DNA of 64,000 bases from Zhongshania aquimaris (lineage in GTDB: Bacteria > Pseudomonadota > Gammaproteobacteria > Pseudomonadales > Spongiibacteraceae). A program made the position numbers and the translations under genes. The notes beneath the pieces were generated by a model. It was not told the DNA's origin. It did no database searches and saw only the letters and a program-made list of their open reading frames with translations. This document shows positions 7,868 through 16,994 of this stretch, piece after piece (within the stretch, counting starts at the first letter, position 1; every line of letters begins with the position of its first letter). The DNA lies in assembly GCF_019312595.1 (NCBI RefSeq), contig NZ_JAHWDQ010000001.1, positions 124,001 through 188,000 of the forward strand, written 5' to 3'.

Positions 7868-9948
7868 TTTTGCTCCACATCTACAATAGTTAGCATTTGT
7901 TCAAACACCTTTCTAAGCTCTTGCTCAACAGCCGCTCGGCCGGCTAACTGATACTTGAGAGACACGCTAGCCCAGTCGAGTGCGAACAAGAGTAAATCGA
8001 CTGCCAGCGCCGAATGCGTTACTGCGCAAAGATCAACACACAGACTTAAGCGCGTGGCGCTAGCGACAGCCTGCTCGAAAACCAACTCTCTGCGGCAGTA
8101 GCGGCGCACCGTATTGCTATCAAACAGAGATAGCGTTCCAGGCCCAACACAAGACAATAGTGTCGCCAGCGAGTCCGTACTCAGATTTCGATGCACGCTT
8201 CTCAAGCTCAATGGTAAATCACTGCGCAAGCGCTGCTGCATAAGTTTGAAATCGATATCCAAACCGTCACTTAGCGATTTTACGACAAGAAGAGAATACG
8301 CTCCGCTAGCGGAGTCTCTGCGACTCCCAAGCCAAACAGGTAGAAATTCCTGCCGCCGCCAAAACAGAATAACATCTGGAGATATGGCGAAACTGGATGA
8401 TAGATAGCTCGCACCTTTATGTCGAGCGCACTCCTCAGCCATCCCCAACATCAGGCGGCCAACACCATGTCGACGGCATTCAGTCGCTACCGCGATACGG
8501 TTCACACGATAGCTGTGACCGCGAGCGTAGTTAGCATTGCCACTGATATGCGCTAAACGCTGCGCGACCAAGTGCCCTTTCGGGCGACGCTCGCCCGCTA
8601 TAACTGCGTTGGTGGTTACCTCATCCAACCCCCCTTCTGCCAATAGTTGGCAAACGCCGACGATACTGCCATCAGATTCCGCGACGATCACTTGGCATCG
8701 TGAATCCATTAAATATTGGAGATCACTTGGCGTAGTTTGATAATGCGCCTGAACAAGTAGTCCAAAAACTTGGCTTAGCACGCCCTGCTGTTCCAAATCT
8801 GTTTGATGCAGCACGCGTACGCTAACGTGTTTTAACGAACTGGCTTTTTTCGGCTCGGCATCTAGAAGAAATGCATTGTTTAAGAATTGCTCAAGAGGAT
8901 CATCACTCGCCCACCGCACCGGCTCTCGCAACTCAATGCGCCGCCACTGTGGCCGCTCCCGATGGAGAATATCCTTAAAGCGAATATCAAAACCGCGTCC
9001 GCTGCCTTCATAGCCGTGAACCGTTGTCGAAAAAACAATTCTCGGGTGCTGTAGCAACTCGCTCAACACGCTTACGGGAAGAGTCGCCGCTTCATCTACC
9101 AGCACTAAACCCCAATTATCAGTACGCTTTAAAGCAAAAGCCGGCAAAAATTGCAGTTCGCAGTCATTGAAATAATAAGCATCGCCGTGCCTCTCCCCCG
9201 CCGGTATCAACGCCTGAACCCTGCGAAATGCTGCCTCAACGGCCTCTGCGCGCGGCGCCGTTAACGCAATGCGCCGACACAGTCCACCTTGAAAAAGTTC
9301 TGCCACCGCAATACCAAGTGAGGAGGACTTACCACGCCCGCGATCTGATCGAATCACCAGTGGTCGCTTCGCTCTGCCGGTGACAACTCGGATGATCGCA
9401 TTCACCGCAGATTGCTGATCAAATGTCGGCAATTGTGACAGCCACTGCTGGCTTTTACTTGGCAGTTGCGGAAGGCTTTGACTGTCCAACAATCTCTGCT
9501 CGCTAAGGTGATAAACCCCCGCGCCATCATCGACCATCGTCAATATTCGGGTTAAGAATTGAGACTCGGGGTAATCCTTTGCAGCGGCAGAATGACGTTG
9601 AAAGATTTGCGGCCAACGGCCAAAATCTGGACATAAAATTACGAGCAGCCCCCCGGCCAACAGCGTGCCCGCGGCGGCCAGCCAATCATCTACGGACTGT
9701 GCGGAGTTGGCGTCAATAACAACAGAGTTAAACTCTCGGCCCAATTGTTGCTTTGCAATCTTAGGTTTCACACCACACAGTGGATGTGCGGCGAGTAACA
9801 AGGTTTCGGTTTCACCTAGCGCAAAGCACGTGAGTTGTTCCTCAGCCCAGCTAGGCTCGCCACTAAGAAATAGTAAATACCGATGACCGTTATGTTGAGC
9901 CACATCACGAAGCTGCTCAACAAACTGCTGTAGCTTCGCTATTTTCAT
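7864..9948 (-). CDS. tmcA: tRNA(Met) cytidine acetyltransferase TmcA
   Basis: Forms N4-acetylcytidine at the wobble position 34 of elongator tRNA-Met, using acetyl-CoA and ATP. The 694-residue protein has the family's parts in order: an N-terminal DUF1726 domain, an RNA-helicase-like ATPase with Walker A RGRGKSSS (about 203-209) and Walker B VDEAAT (284-289), a GNAT acetyltransferase domain with VNRIAVATECRRHGVGRLML (about 475-495), and a C-terminal tRNA-binding region. It is slightly longer than the 671-residue E. coli protein. The ATG at 9948 is chosen because it gives the family's N-terminus (MKIAKLQQFVEQL); upstream in-frame codons overlap the previous gene. It is flanked by the 99-residue unknown gene (4 bp gap) and the HIT gene (ATGA overlap). 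Confidence 0.95.
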   Translation of the reverse strand: MKIAKLQQFVEQLRDVAQHNGHRYLLFLSGEPSWAEEQLTCFALGETETLLLAAHPLCGVKPKIAKQQLGREFNSVVIDANSAQSVDDWLAAAGTLLAGGLLVILCPDFGRWPQIFQRHSAAAKDYPESQFLTRILTMVDDGAGVYHLSEQRLLDSQSLPQLPSKSQQWLSQLPTFDQQSAVNAIIRVVTGRAKRPLVIRSDRGRGKSSSLGIAVAELFQGGLCRRIALTAPRAEAVEAAFRRVQALIPAGERHGDAYYFNDCELQFLPAFALKRTDNWGLVLVDEAATLPVSVLSELLQHPRIVFSTTVHGYEGSGRGFDIRFKDILHRERPQWRRIELREPVRWASDDPLEQFLNNAFLLDAEPKKASSLKHVSVRVLHQTDLEQQGVLSQVFGLLVQAHYQTTPSDLQYLMDSRCQVIVAESDGSIVGVCQLLAEGGLDEVTTNAVIAGERRPKGHLVAQRLAHISGNANYARGHSYRVNRIAVATECRRHGVGRLMLGMAEECARHKGASYLSSSFAISPDVILFWRRQEFLPVWLGSRRDSASGAYSLLVVKSLSDGLDIDFKLMQQRLRSDLPLSLRSVHRNLSTDSLATLLSCVGPGTLSLFDSNTVRRYCRRELVFEQAVASATRLSLCVDLCAVTHSALAVDLLLFALDWASVSLKYQLAGRAAVEQELRKVFEQMLTIVDVEQK

Positions 9949-9952
9949 AATA

Positions 9953-10252
9953 CTAATCGACCTTAGAAGGATATACCGGCGCTTCATGCATACGGAGATG
10001 CAAAACAAGTCGCTCGTCGTCGCGATACCGGGCAGCGCTATCGTCACCCAGATAACGCTCTGCAAGTTTGACTAGACGGCTTTTTATTTCAGTTTCACTA
10101 ATAAAAGAGGAGAGAATTCCGGCCTCAATAAACCCTTCTAATCGATACAATACGGCGGGAGGAATATCCAAGCCGGATGCTTGATCATCAAAAAATGCCG
10201 TAAGTCGCTCATCCAACGCGGCTAAATACTGTGCCGAAACTGACGCTGTCAC
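9953..10252 (-). CDS. Unknown 99-residue protein in the tmcA operon
   Basis: The protein starts at a GTG that overlaps the stop of the DUF2288 gene (GTGA). GGAGG sits five bases upstream of this GTG, so it is a much better start than the in-frame ATG at 10381, which lies deep inside the neighbour. Predicted composition is helical, with a repeated pattern of acidic and leucine-rich helices (AALDERLTAFFDD, VLYRLEGFIEAGI, SRLVKLAERYLG) and an Arg/His-rich end. There is no signal peptide, membrane segment or recognised motif. Tight coupling to tmcA suggests a cytoplasmic role near translation, but that is inference only. Confidence 0.7.
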   Translation of the reverse strand: MTASVSAQYLAALDERLTAFFDDQASGLDIPPAVLYRLEGFIEAGILSSFISETEIKSRLVKLAERYLGDDSAARYRDDERLVLHLRMHEAPVYPSKVD

Positions 10253-10560
10253 GCCGGCCTCCGGTCCTGTTGCACCAAAACCCACGGCGCAACGACGACC
10301 GCCCACACTTCGCAATTTTCCGCCAACCATGTCATCGCAAGTTTTTCCGTTGCTTTCTGCAATAGATTGTCTTTCATCCACGTCGACACAGCTGCGGCAT
10401 CGTCATTCGCGACCGCCGCAGCGGTGGCAATTAAATCTAACTCTGGCGCCACCACTAATACAGCGCCTTGCGCATAAAAACGCTGTAGTTCAGTCCACAG
10501 AATACGAGAGGTTTCACGATTCAACTTGAGCATTAACTCGGAAGATTCATCTGGGGTCAC
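10249..10560 (-). CDS. DUF2288 family protein
   Basis: A 103-residue cytoplasmic protein with the DUF2288 pattern as I know it: LNRETSRILWTELQRFYAQGAVLVVAPELDLIATAAAVANDD, then a short helix pair and WLAENCEVWAVVVAPWVLVQ before an Arg-rich end. The N-terminal half resembles a small alpha/beta sensor, but the function is not established. It is the first gene of the operon that continues into the 99-residue gene (4-bp overlap), tmcA and the HIT gene. Confidence 0.8.
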   Translation of the reverse strand: MTPDESSELMLKLNRETSRILWTELQRFYAQGAVLVVAPELDLIATAAAVANDDAAAVSTWMKDNLLQKATEKLAMTWLAENCEVWAVVVAPWVLVQQDRRPA

Positions 10561-10625
10561 ACGAATACCTTATATATTTTCAAAAACAAAGATCATCACT
10601 CGCCGTTTTACATAAAGTGCTAACA

Positions 10626-11330
10626 TTAATTCAGGCTGGGCCATTTGATATTCCACGGCGGATCACAGTCTAGCAGCACTGTTTGTAAGGCTACATCGGT
10701 AAATGCCTCTCCTTCATGGGGAAAACAGACATAATGCTTTTCGCCACCTCGGAATTGAAAACGCAATGCCATGGCGTGTAAATACATGCGATCACACTCT
10801 TGATTACGCGGCCCGTAGCGGCGATCGCCAAGGATAGGCACCCCAAGACTCTTCATTACCACGCGTAATTGGTGTGTTTTACCGGTATGGGGCTTTAGAA
10901 GGTAGGCGCGTCGCCCATCACTTAGTGAATAACTAAAAAATTGACTCACCGCGGGATTAGTGCGCGTGCGGCTGAGCAGATAACTGCCGCTGCGGCTCTT
11001 TTTAATGTCGCCAACAATGGTGCCCTGCTTCTTACTCGGCTTGCCATCGGCGAGTGCAAAATAGAATTTTTCAACCTCTCTATTCGCAAATAGATTGCCT
11101 AACTCCGCCGCGGCTAGTGGACTTTTTGCAATCAATAACAAACCAGACGTCGCATCGTCCAGGCGATGTACCAAATGCAAAGACTGTCCGGGAAAATCCG
11201 CGTGTAACACATCAAGCAAGCTCTGTTGATGCTGGTTTCGATGTAAGTTCACGCCAGGCGCTTTATCAACTACGAGGTAATCTTCATTATTCTCTACAAT
11301 TAAATAAGTTAGTTCGCGAATACTCGTCAT
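10626..11330 (-). CDS. RluA-family pseudouridine synthase (TIGR01621-like)
   Basis: Isomerises uridine to pseudouridine in structured RNA. The 234-residue protein lacks an S4 domain and carries the catalytic loop HRLDDATSGLLL (family motif HRLD, Asp nucleophile), preceded by LVVDKAPGVNLH, and followed by LKPHTGKTHQLRVVMKSLGVPILGD, all standard for RluA enzymes. The position modified is unknown; the short TIGR01621 form differs from RluC/RluD. I start at the ATG at 11330, seven bases after the fimV stop; a TTG at 11360 would overlap fimV. Position after fimV suggests cotranscription. Confidence 0.88.
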   Translation of the reverse strand: MTSIRELTYLIVENNEDYLVVDKAPGVNLHRNQHQQSLLDVLHADFPGQSLHLVHRLDDATSGLLLIAKSPLAAAELGNLFANREVEKFYFALADGKPSKKQGTIVGDIKKSRSGSYLLSRTRTNPAVSQFFSYSLSDGRRAYLLKPHTGKTHQLRVVMKSLGVPILGDRRYGPRNQECDRMYLHAMALRFQFRGGEKHYVCFPHEGEAFTDVALQTVLLDCDPPWNIKWPSLN

Positions 11331-11337
11331 GAATCTT

Positions 11338-13461
11338 TTAATCAGCTCTGCCGTTGCCAAAGAAAAACGTATTTTTATCTAGCTGTTCACGCAATACCTT
11401 TATCTCTCTTTTGACTGACGCCTCAGAAGACGATAACTCAATCTGCGAGGCTAAATTTTCAAACTCATCACGCTCGCCACTGCTGGCATAGACATCCAGC
11501 AACTGCATTTTTAGCGCCACATTATCGCGATGAATGATGACACCCTCTTCCAGTATCTCCCGCGCGCCCGCATAGTCGCTTAGCTCAATGCATGCCGACG
11601 CTCGGCTAATAAAACTTTCAATCTGTTCTTCGCTTGCGTCAGATGCCGACCAATCTTGATCGAGATCATTAATATCTAGTGCTAAAAACTCTTTGTCATC
11701 GTCTAAATCACCGCGCTGACGGAGGGCGTCTTCGTCAAGATCAGCAAAAAAATCATCGTCAATATCAGACATATTAGTATTGCCAATTGCGCCCGCAGAC
11801 AGTGTGGCCGGGTTGCCCACTTTAGGCTCTGTCTCGTCTATTTCGCCAAATTCGCCATCCGGCGCGCTATTCTCGAACCGTCTGCCCACTGATTTTGCGT
11901 CCAGTGCTGAAAAAATATCGTTGAAATGATCTTTGGAAAGATGACGCTCTGCCTGCGCTTTAGCGATAACCGCAGCGCTTACGTCTGATAATTCGCCAGT
12001 CACACTAAGATCATCGGTATTGTACGGCGCCGCCGATTCACGTCGATTGCGTACTAACAGCACTACCACCCCAATTATGGGTAGCAACAACCACCACAAC
12101 CAAGACCAAGAATCTGTGTTGTGAGACGCCATCTCTGGGCTACTATCAACCCTTGCCACTGTCTGCTCAGCAGCACCGTCGTCAATCATGACATCGTCGA
12201 CGAAATTAGCCTCTTCAGTATATCCCTCGGCCGAAAACTCGTCGCTTTGAACGGGGTCGACGACGATAACGCCATCATCCAAAATATCGTCACGCAATGC
12301 CCTATCATCAAATTGCGACGACGAATCCGCGCCGTCACTTTCTACCAACATGGCATCAGGCCGGGGAGTTGAATTAGCCTTCTCGCTCGGTTCAGAATTC
12401 AATGATGTCGCTTGCGCGTTTAAACTCGCTAGCTGCACCTCTAATGCTGCTAGCTTCTCTGTCATCAGGGCGATATTGGCAGAGACGTCCGCAACCTGTG
12501 TGCGTACTTGTTTTAGGCTTTCTTGTAAGAATTGTTTCTCCGTCAGTGCCTCACTAGCTGAAGAATCACCTAAATCAAACTCTCGCCGAAGGCCGGCATT
12601 CTTCATTGCCTCAGGTGATGGGCCTGGTGGTCGACTCGAACCACCCCGCAACTCATCTTTTCTTGCCAGCTTCGGCGGTTCAACCGCTGCGCTTCGCGCT
12701 ACTATTTGCGCATCAACTACACTTTCAAACAAATCCAGCGTGACACGCTCTTTTAATAAATTACGATTATCGCGAATAAACGCGCGGGGGTTATTTAAAT
12801 ACAGACGCTCCATCCACTCATTGGCACCGCCACCCTTTGCACGGGCAGCACGCTGCGCAATACTCCAGAGGCTATCTCCGCGAACAGTTGTATAAACACG
12901 GGTATCAGCATTTATTGCTTGCGGAGGGGAATTTTCAATTGCAGCCCCCCTACTCAGTGCCGCTTGCAAAATACTGGCAGACTGCCTACTATCGTTTAAC
13001 GGTTCAGCAAGACTAAGGGCTGCATTATTTAAATTTTGAGTATTCGACGCGCTCGCAATACCGTCAGGCAAATCCAGAAGTAAGGTATAAGCGCGACTTA
13101 ATTGACCGCCCGGCCAGCGAACCGTGATCAAAAAATGAAGATACGGCTCATTAACTACCTCATTACTACGAAGATAAATTGTCCCCGCGCCCAAATTGCC
13201 CATTTCACCCACTGCGGAAATAGACCGCGTATCGACACTACCAACCTCGACTCCCGTGTCTGGATCGATAACGGAATGCAACGAGACTCTCACCTGTTCA
13301 CTACCGATGCCCTCAGCGCCAAAGATTGGAATTCGCGCAAACAGGGGCTGCCCGAGTTTTGAGTCCAAATTTGCCGCCCCCAGGCCCAATGCCATTGCAT
13401 CTCGCGCCATGAAAACCGCCATGCATAGCGGCAGTAAGGCTGGTAGTTTGCCAAGTCCCAT
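11338..13461 (-). CDS. fimV: FimV-like peptidoglycan-associated polar hub protein
   Basis: A 707-residue inner-membrane protein related to Pseudomonas FimV, which organises polar type IV pilus and cyclic-AMP functions. Visible parts in order: a signal peptide (about 1-24); the FimV N-terminal domain (LGAANLDSKLGQPL...VSLHS); a LysM-type peptidoglycan-binding segment (VRGDSLWSIAQRA, about 190-245); a coiled coil (LKQVRTQVADVSANIALMTEKLAALE); a membrane helix near 460-476 (WLWWLLLPIIGVVVLLV); an acidic cytoplasmic stretch; and the conserved C-terminal FimV/TPR-like domain (SRASACIELSDYAGAREILEEG). It is shorter than the roughly 900-residue Pseudomonas protein. The ATG follows AGAGAG. Confidence 0.9.
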   Translation of the reverse strand: MGLGKLPALLPLCMAVFMARDAMALGLGAANLDSKLGQPLFARIPIFGAEGIGSEQVRVSLHSVIDPDTGVEVGSVDTRSISAVGEMGNLGAGTIYLRSNEVVNEPYLHFLITVRWPGGQLSRAYTLLLDLPDGIASASNTQNLNNAALSLAEPLNDSRQSASILQAALSRGAAIENSPPQAINADTRVYTTVRGDSLWSIAQRAARAKGGGANEWMERLYLNNPRAFIRDNRNLLKERVTLDLFESVVDAQIVARSAAVEPPKLARKDELRGGSSRPPGPSPEAMKNAGLRREFDLGDSSASEALTEKQFLQESLKQVRTQVADVSANIALMTEKLAALEVQLASLNAQATSLNSEPSEKANSTPRPDAMLVESDGADSSSQFDDRALRDDILDDGVIVVDPVQSDEFSAEGYTEEANFVDDVMIDDGAAEQTVARVDSSPEMASHNTDSWSWLWWLLLPIIGVVVLLVRNRRESAAPYNTDDLSVTGELSDVSAAVIAKAQAERHLSKDHFNDIFSALDAKSVGRRFENSAPDGEFGEIDETEPKVGNPATLSAGAIGNTNMSDIDDDFFADLDEDALRQRGDLDDDKEFLALDINDLDQDWSASDASEEQIESFISRASACIELSDYAGAREILEEGVIIHRDNVALKMQLLDVYASSGERDEFENLASQIELSSSEASVKREIKVLREQLDKNTFFFGNGRAD

Positions 13462-13803
13462 AATATAACTCTCTAATGACTCTGCCAGTCACGAAACATT
13501 TTCAATAGGCAGAGTAGAATCCCGTCTTATAAAAACTAATCCAAAAGCACACTTACTATTAAACGCCCACCGAAATGTGAACACAATCACAAATTCGCTC
13601 CATAGGGGTCAAGTCACTACCAACGCCGAGTTTTTACATAGCTGTGTATAAGTCCTTGCTGGAAGACGACACTGAAAGAAGGTTTTCCCCAATTAAGGTG
13701 AATAAGCTTGTGGATAAGCATGTAGATTACTAGCTTGAGGCAAGGCTCATGGTGCACAGGAGAAACCGCATAGTTTTTAACCAAACTGTCACATACCTAT
13801 GGT
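13462..13803. other. Intergenic region between fimV and the MFS gene
   Basis: A 342-bp AT-rich gap. It must hold the fimV promoter on the minus strand, but I could not assign -35/-10 boxes confidently. I see no plausible reading frame, tRNA, strong hairpin with T run or repeat in it. Confidence 0.5.
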
Positions 13804-15066
13804 TTAGGCTCGCCATGACTTCTCGAAAAACATGAATAACACAATGACAGCAGACATCACCATCGCCGCACACCAATAGGGGTAGCTCGGCGAGATACGA
13901 TATAGGGCACCGCCCAACAAGGGTCCGAACATAAAGCCAAGTCCCGCTATAGCGCCCAACAAACCAGCTAATCCACCCTGCTCGTGAGCTTCCACCGTCA
14001 TGGTTGCAGTAGCGGTAAATGAGGGGCCGGTTAAGCCCATGCCAAAGCCAAACATAGCCATCGCAAGATATAGCATTGCAATATTGCTGGCATTGGCCAA
14101 AAGTAAATACGACAACAACATGAATGGCAGGCCGACGCGCAGTAAACGCATCGGCAGCCCGCTATAGCGACGCACCACAAGGAACTGCGCCAGTAATACG
14201 GATATCGATGAAATAACCATTGCAGTCGAGAACAATTGTGCTGCACGTTTACCATCCACACCTAAGATATCTTGATAATAGAAACCCAAGGTCTGCTGAA
14301 CCATTCCCAACAAACTGAATATGGTAAAACCAATGGCGATGTACACCCGATATCGAGGGTCAAAATACGACAATTTAGGCAGCTTTTTACCACTGCTGTT
14401 ACTGGCGGCAATCGGTGGCAGGTACCGCCAAACTAGTACCCCAACAATGAGGGAAACTCCAGCTTGAATATACAAGGGTGCGAGATAACTAAGCGTTACA
14501 AACCATGCCAAAGCGGGGCCGACCATCACCCCTATTTGGTTAAAGGCTTGAAGTTTGCCCATGCCCTTGGTGCGCTCATGAACCGTCGTAACGTCCACCA
14601 TATACGCCGCCGATGCGGGGTGTGTTGGCGTCATTATCACCGCGTGAAATGCGCGACTGATAATCAATAGTATAAACAGAGGCACACCCAGCAAAACCCC
14701 CGAGAGGCCTAATTGAGCAACAGCATTAAATAGCAGCGTGCCGATAACATAGCCAAACAGCCCTAATATAATGAGCGGTTTGCGCCCCCAGCGATCACTG
14801 AGGCGCCCCCATTTTGGCGCCACGATAAAAAATACAAACGCAGTCAGTGCTGACAGTGAGGTAATTGCGAGTTCTTTGGGCTGAACGTCGAGGTTGAAAA
14901 AAGGTATGTGGAATATTAGCTTATCGAGTTGAAGCTCTCTGCCTAGCATCGGCAGTATTGCGAACACCACTGTTTGGCCCATGCCAACACACATCATGGC
15001 AAGGTAAAGACTGAACATCGCCTTATTACTAGGCTTTATCGCGTTTACTTCTGAAACACTACTCAC
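13804..15066 (-). CDS. Major facilitator superfamily transporter (DHA1/TetA-like)
   Basis: A 420-residue polytopic protein with about 12 predicted membrane helices. The loop between helices 2 and 3 carries the MFS motif A as GRLSDRWGRKPL (near residue 85), and the general layout resembles TetA-type drug:H+ antiporters, including the GFGMGLTGPSF helix. It probably exports a small molecule across the inner membrane; the substrate is unknown. The start is GTG with GAGGTGG seven bases upstream. No regulator is adjacent. Long gaps on both sides indicate a single-gene unit. Confidence 0.88.
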   Translation of the reverse strand: MSSVSEVNAIKPSNKAMFSLYLAMMCVGMGQTVVFAILPMLGRELQLDKLIFHIPFFNLDVQPKELAITSLSALTAFVFFIVAPKWGRLSDRWGRKPLIILGLFGYVIGTLLFNAVAQLGLSGVLLGVPLFILLIISRAFHAVIMTPTHPASAAYMVDVTTVHERTKGMGKLQAFNQIGVMVGPALAWFVTLSYLAPLYIQAGVSLIVGVLVWRYLPPIAASNSSGKKLPKLSYFDPRYRVYIAIGFTIFSLLGMVQQTLGFYYQDILGVDGKRAAQLFSTAMVISSISVLLAQFLVVRRYSGLPMRLLRVGLPFMLLSYLLLANASNIAMLYLAMAMFGFGMGLTGPSFTATATMTVEAHEQGGLAGLLGAIAGLGFMFGPLLGGALYRISPSYPYWCAAMVMSAVIVLFMFFEKSWRA

Positions 15067-15452
15067 TAATCACCACCTCACGGCCGAATGGAACGCAGAG
15101 ACAGGGCGAACCGAGATTAAATTATGACCTAGTTGGGCTTTATATACCTTAATCGTGCTGGAAATATTCAGAAATTGATTAATAAATACACGAAACCAAA
15201 ACTACACACATGAGATTTTAGCACTGCTAAGCAATAGCGAAAATGTAAGCCAGTAAAATTACGTCGCAGCTATACCAAAATAGAAAGTTAAGAATAAAGA
15301 TACGCTAAAAGAGAGTGGTGCTAACGCGGCCGTCTAGCGACGGGCTTACGCACACCGCTCGCAGAATAGAATTGTCGACACCTATTGCTGAAAAAATAGC
15401 TGCGCTAGCGGTTATACTTACGAATTAAAGGTCTAAGACGCAGGCTTCAAAG
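15067..15452. other. Divergent promoter region between MFS and abgT-like genes
   Basis: A 386-bp AT-rich gap between divergent genes that must contain both promoters. I see no convincing gene, hairpin terminator or repeat. No operator palindrome stood out. Confidence 0.5.
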
Positions 15453-16967
15453 ATGAATAATGTGGAACAAAGCCCAACTTTAATCCAACGCTGGCTAAAT
15501 CGGCTTGAGAGAATGGGCAACCGACTCCCCGATCCAGTACTGCTATTCATTTTATTCTGTATCGCCATTATCGGTATTTCGGCCATTGCCGATATGTTCG
15601 CAGTCTCCGCCGTTCATCCGGTTAGCCATGACATTATCGCCGCAAAATCTTTACTAAGTGCCGACGGTATAAAGTGGATGGTCAGCAATACCGTCGGTAA
15701 TTTCATTCATTTCGCGCCGGTCGGTTCAGTTTTGGTGGCGATACTGGGCATTGCGGTCGCGGAAGATTCGGGCCTGCTCGGCCACACACTGCAGCGTTTA
15801 ACCGCGAATGCCCCACCGCGCAGCCTAAGTAGCTTTATCGTATTCGCAGGGGTGATGTCTAGCATCGGTTTTGATTCTGGCTACGTCGTGCTCATACCAT
15901 TGGCAGCGCTTATTTTCCGAGCAGCTGGTCGCTCGCCACTGGCGGGTATAGCCGCCGCTTTTGCGGGTGTTTCCGGTGGGTATAGCGCCAACCTGTTACT
16001 TGGTCCTGTAGACGCTATTTTGTCGGGCATCAGCACCGAAGCGGTTGCCTTAGTCGCACCGGACCAGCAAGTATTAACCAGCGCCAACTATTATTTTACC
16101 TTAGCGTCTACATTATTTATCACCATCACCGGCGCCTGGATTAATGAAACCATAGTCGAGCCAAGACTATCGAAACCCAGCGCTCAGAATGCGCTCGCAG
16201 AAGATTCGACAGCTATTGAATCCCCAGCCTTAAAAACCGGCATGCGCAGAGTCGGCCTATTCAGCCTATTTTTTATAGGGTTGCTAGTTTACTTAGTTGT
16301 TCCCGACCATGGCATCTTACGAAACCCCGACCCCAACGGTTTGGCCGCTTTACCGCTGTTAAATGGCATCGTGGTTTTTATTGCGCTATACGCGACGATT
16401 AGCGGGCTAATATTTGGGTACAGTACCGGTAAATACCAACGTCACCGCGACTGGATTGCCGGTATGGAGACAGGTGTACGCACCTTGGCTGGCTATATGG
16501 TATTGATGTTTTTCGCCGCGCAGTTCGTGAACTACTTCAACTGGACCGGCCTGGGCGCCATCTCAGCCATAAATGGTGCAAATTGGCTTGCCGGACTCAG
16601 CCTGTCGAAAGCTAGTCTATTAGTTGGTTTTATTATAATCAGCGCGAGCATCAATCTTTTAATTGGCAGTGCTTCAGCAAAATGGGCATTGATGGCACCC
16701 ATTTTCATTCCGATGTTATATCTATTGGGAGTGGATCCAGAATCAGCACAAATGGCCTATCGCATCGGCGATTCAAGCACCAACATTATCACGCCGTTGA
16801 TGCCCTATTTTGGTGTTGTTGTTGCCTTCATGCAGCGTCATGACAGTGAAGCCGGAATGGGTACCCTAATCGCCTTGATGCTGCCTTACTCGGTGATATT
16901 TCTTATCGGATGGGCCCTGCTGCTCAGTCTTTGGCTCGCCGCAGGTTTACCGCTAGGTCCAGGCTAA
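15453..16967 (+). CDS. abgT: AbgT family transporter
   Basis: A 504-residue membrane protein, close to the 508 residues of E. coli AbgT. Family marks are the N-terminal RMGNRLPDPVLLF, the GFDSGYVVLIPLAALIF segment, NWTGLGAISAINGA, and the re-entrant regions with SASAKWALMAPIFIPMLY and GDSSTNIITPLMPYF. E. coli AbgT imports p-aminobenzoyl-glutamate; related MtrF/YdaH proteins export sulfonamide-type antimetabolites, so direction and substrate here are open. There are no abgA/abgB hydrolase genes beside it. An internal hairpin overlaps its stop codon. Confidence 0.9.
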   Translation: MNNVEQSPTLIQRWLNRLERMGNRLPDPVLLFILFCIAIIGISAIADMFAVSAVHPVSHDIIAAKSLLSADGIKWMVSNTVGNFIHFAPVGSVLVAILGIAVAEDSGLLGHTLQRLTANAPPRSLSSFIVFAGVMSSIGFDSGYVVLIPLAALIFRAAGRSPLAGIAAAFAGVSGGYSANLLLGPVDAILSGISTEAVALVAPDQQVLTSANYYFTLASTLFITITGAWINETIVEPRLSKPSAQNALAEDSTAIESPALKTGMRRVGLFSLFFIGLLVYLVVPDHGILRNPDPNGLAALPLLNGIVVFIALYATISGLIFGYSTGKYQRHRDWIAGMETGVRTLAGYMVLMFFAAQFVNYFNWTGLGAISAINGANWLAGLSLSKASLLVGFIIISASINLLIGSASAKWALMAPIFIPMLYLLGVDPESAQMAYRIGDSSTNIITPLMPYFGVVVAFMQRHDSEAGMGTLIALMLPYSVIFLIGWALLLSLWLAAGLPLGPG

Positions 16968-16980
16968 AACCTGAACCTAG
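16953..16980. terminator. Bidirectional hairpin between abgT and phoU
   Basis: CTAGGTCCAGG (16953-16963) pairs with CCTGAACCTAG (16970-16980), one mismatch, around CTAAAA containing the abgT stop. It separates two convergent genes only 27 bp apart. No T run follows, so efficiency is uncertain. Confidence 0.45.
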
Positions 16981-16994
16981 GCAAAGTGGCTCAC

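Noticed and set aside
12350-12895. 181-codon plus-strand frame
   Set aside because: Antisense shadow of fimV; Ser/Arg-rich composition without any domain.
13783-13796. AACTGTCACATA as a possible Pho box before the fimV/MFS gap
   Set aside because: Only one half-repeat fits; the second copy 11 bp away is missing.
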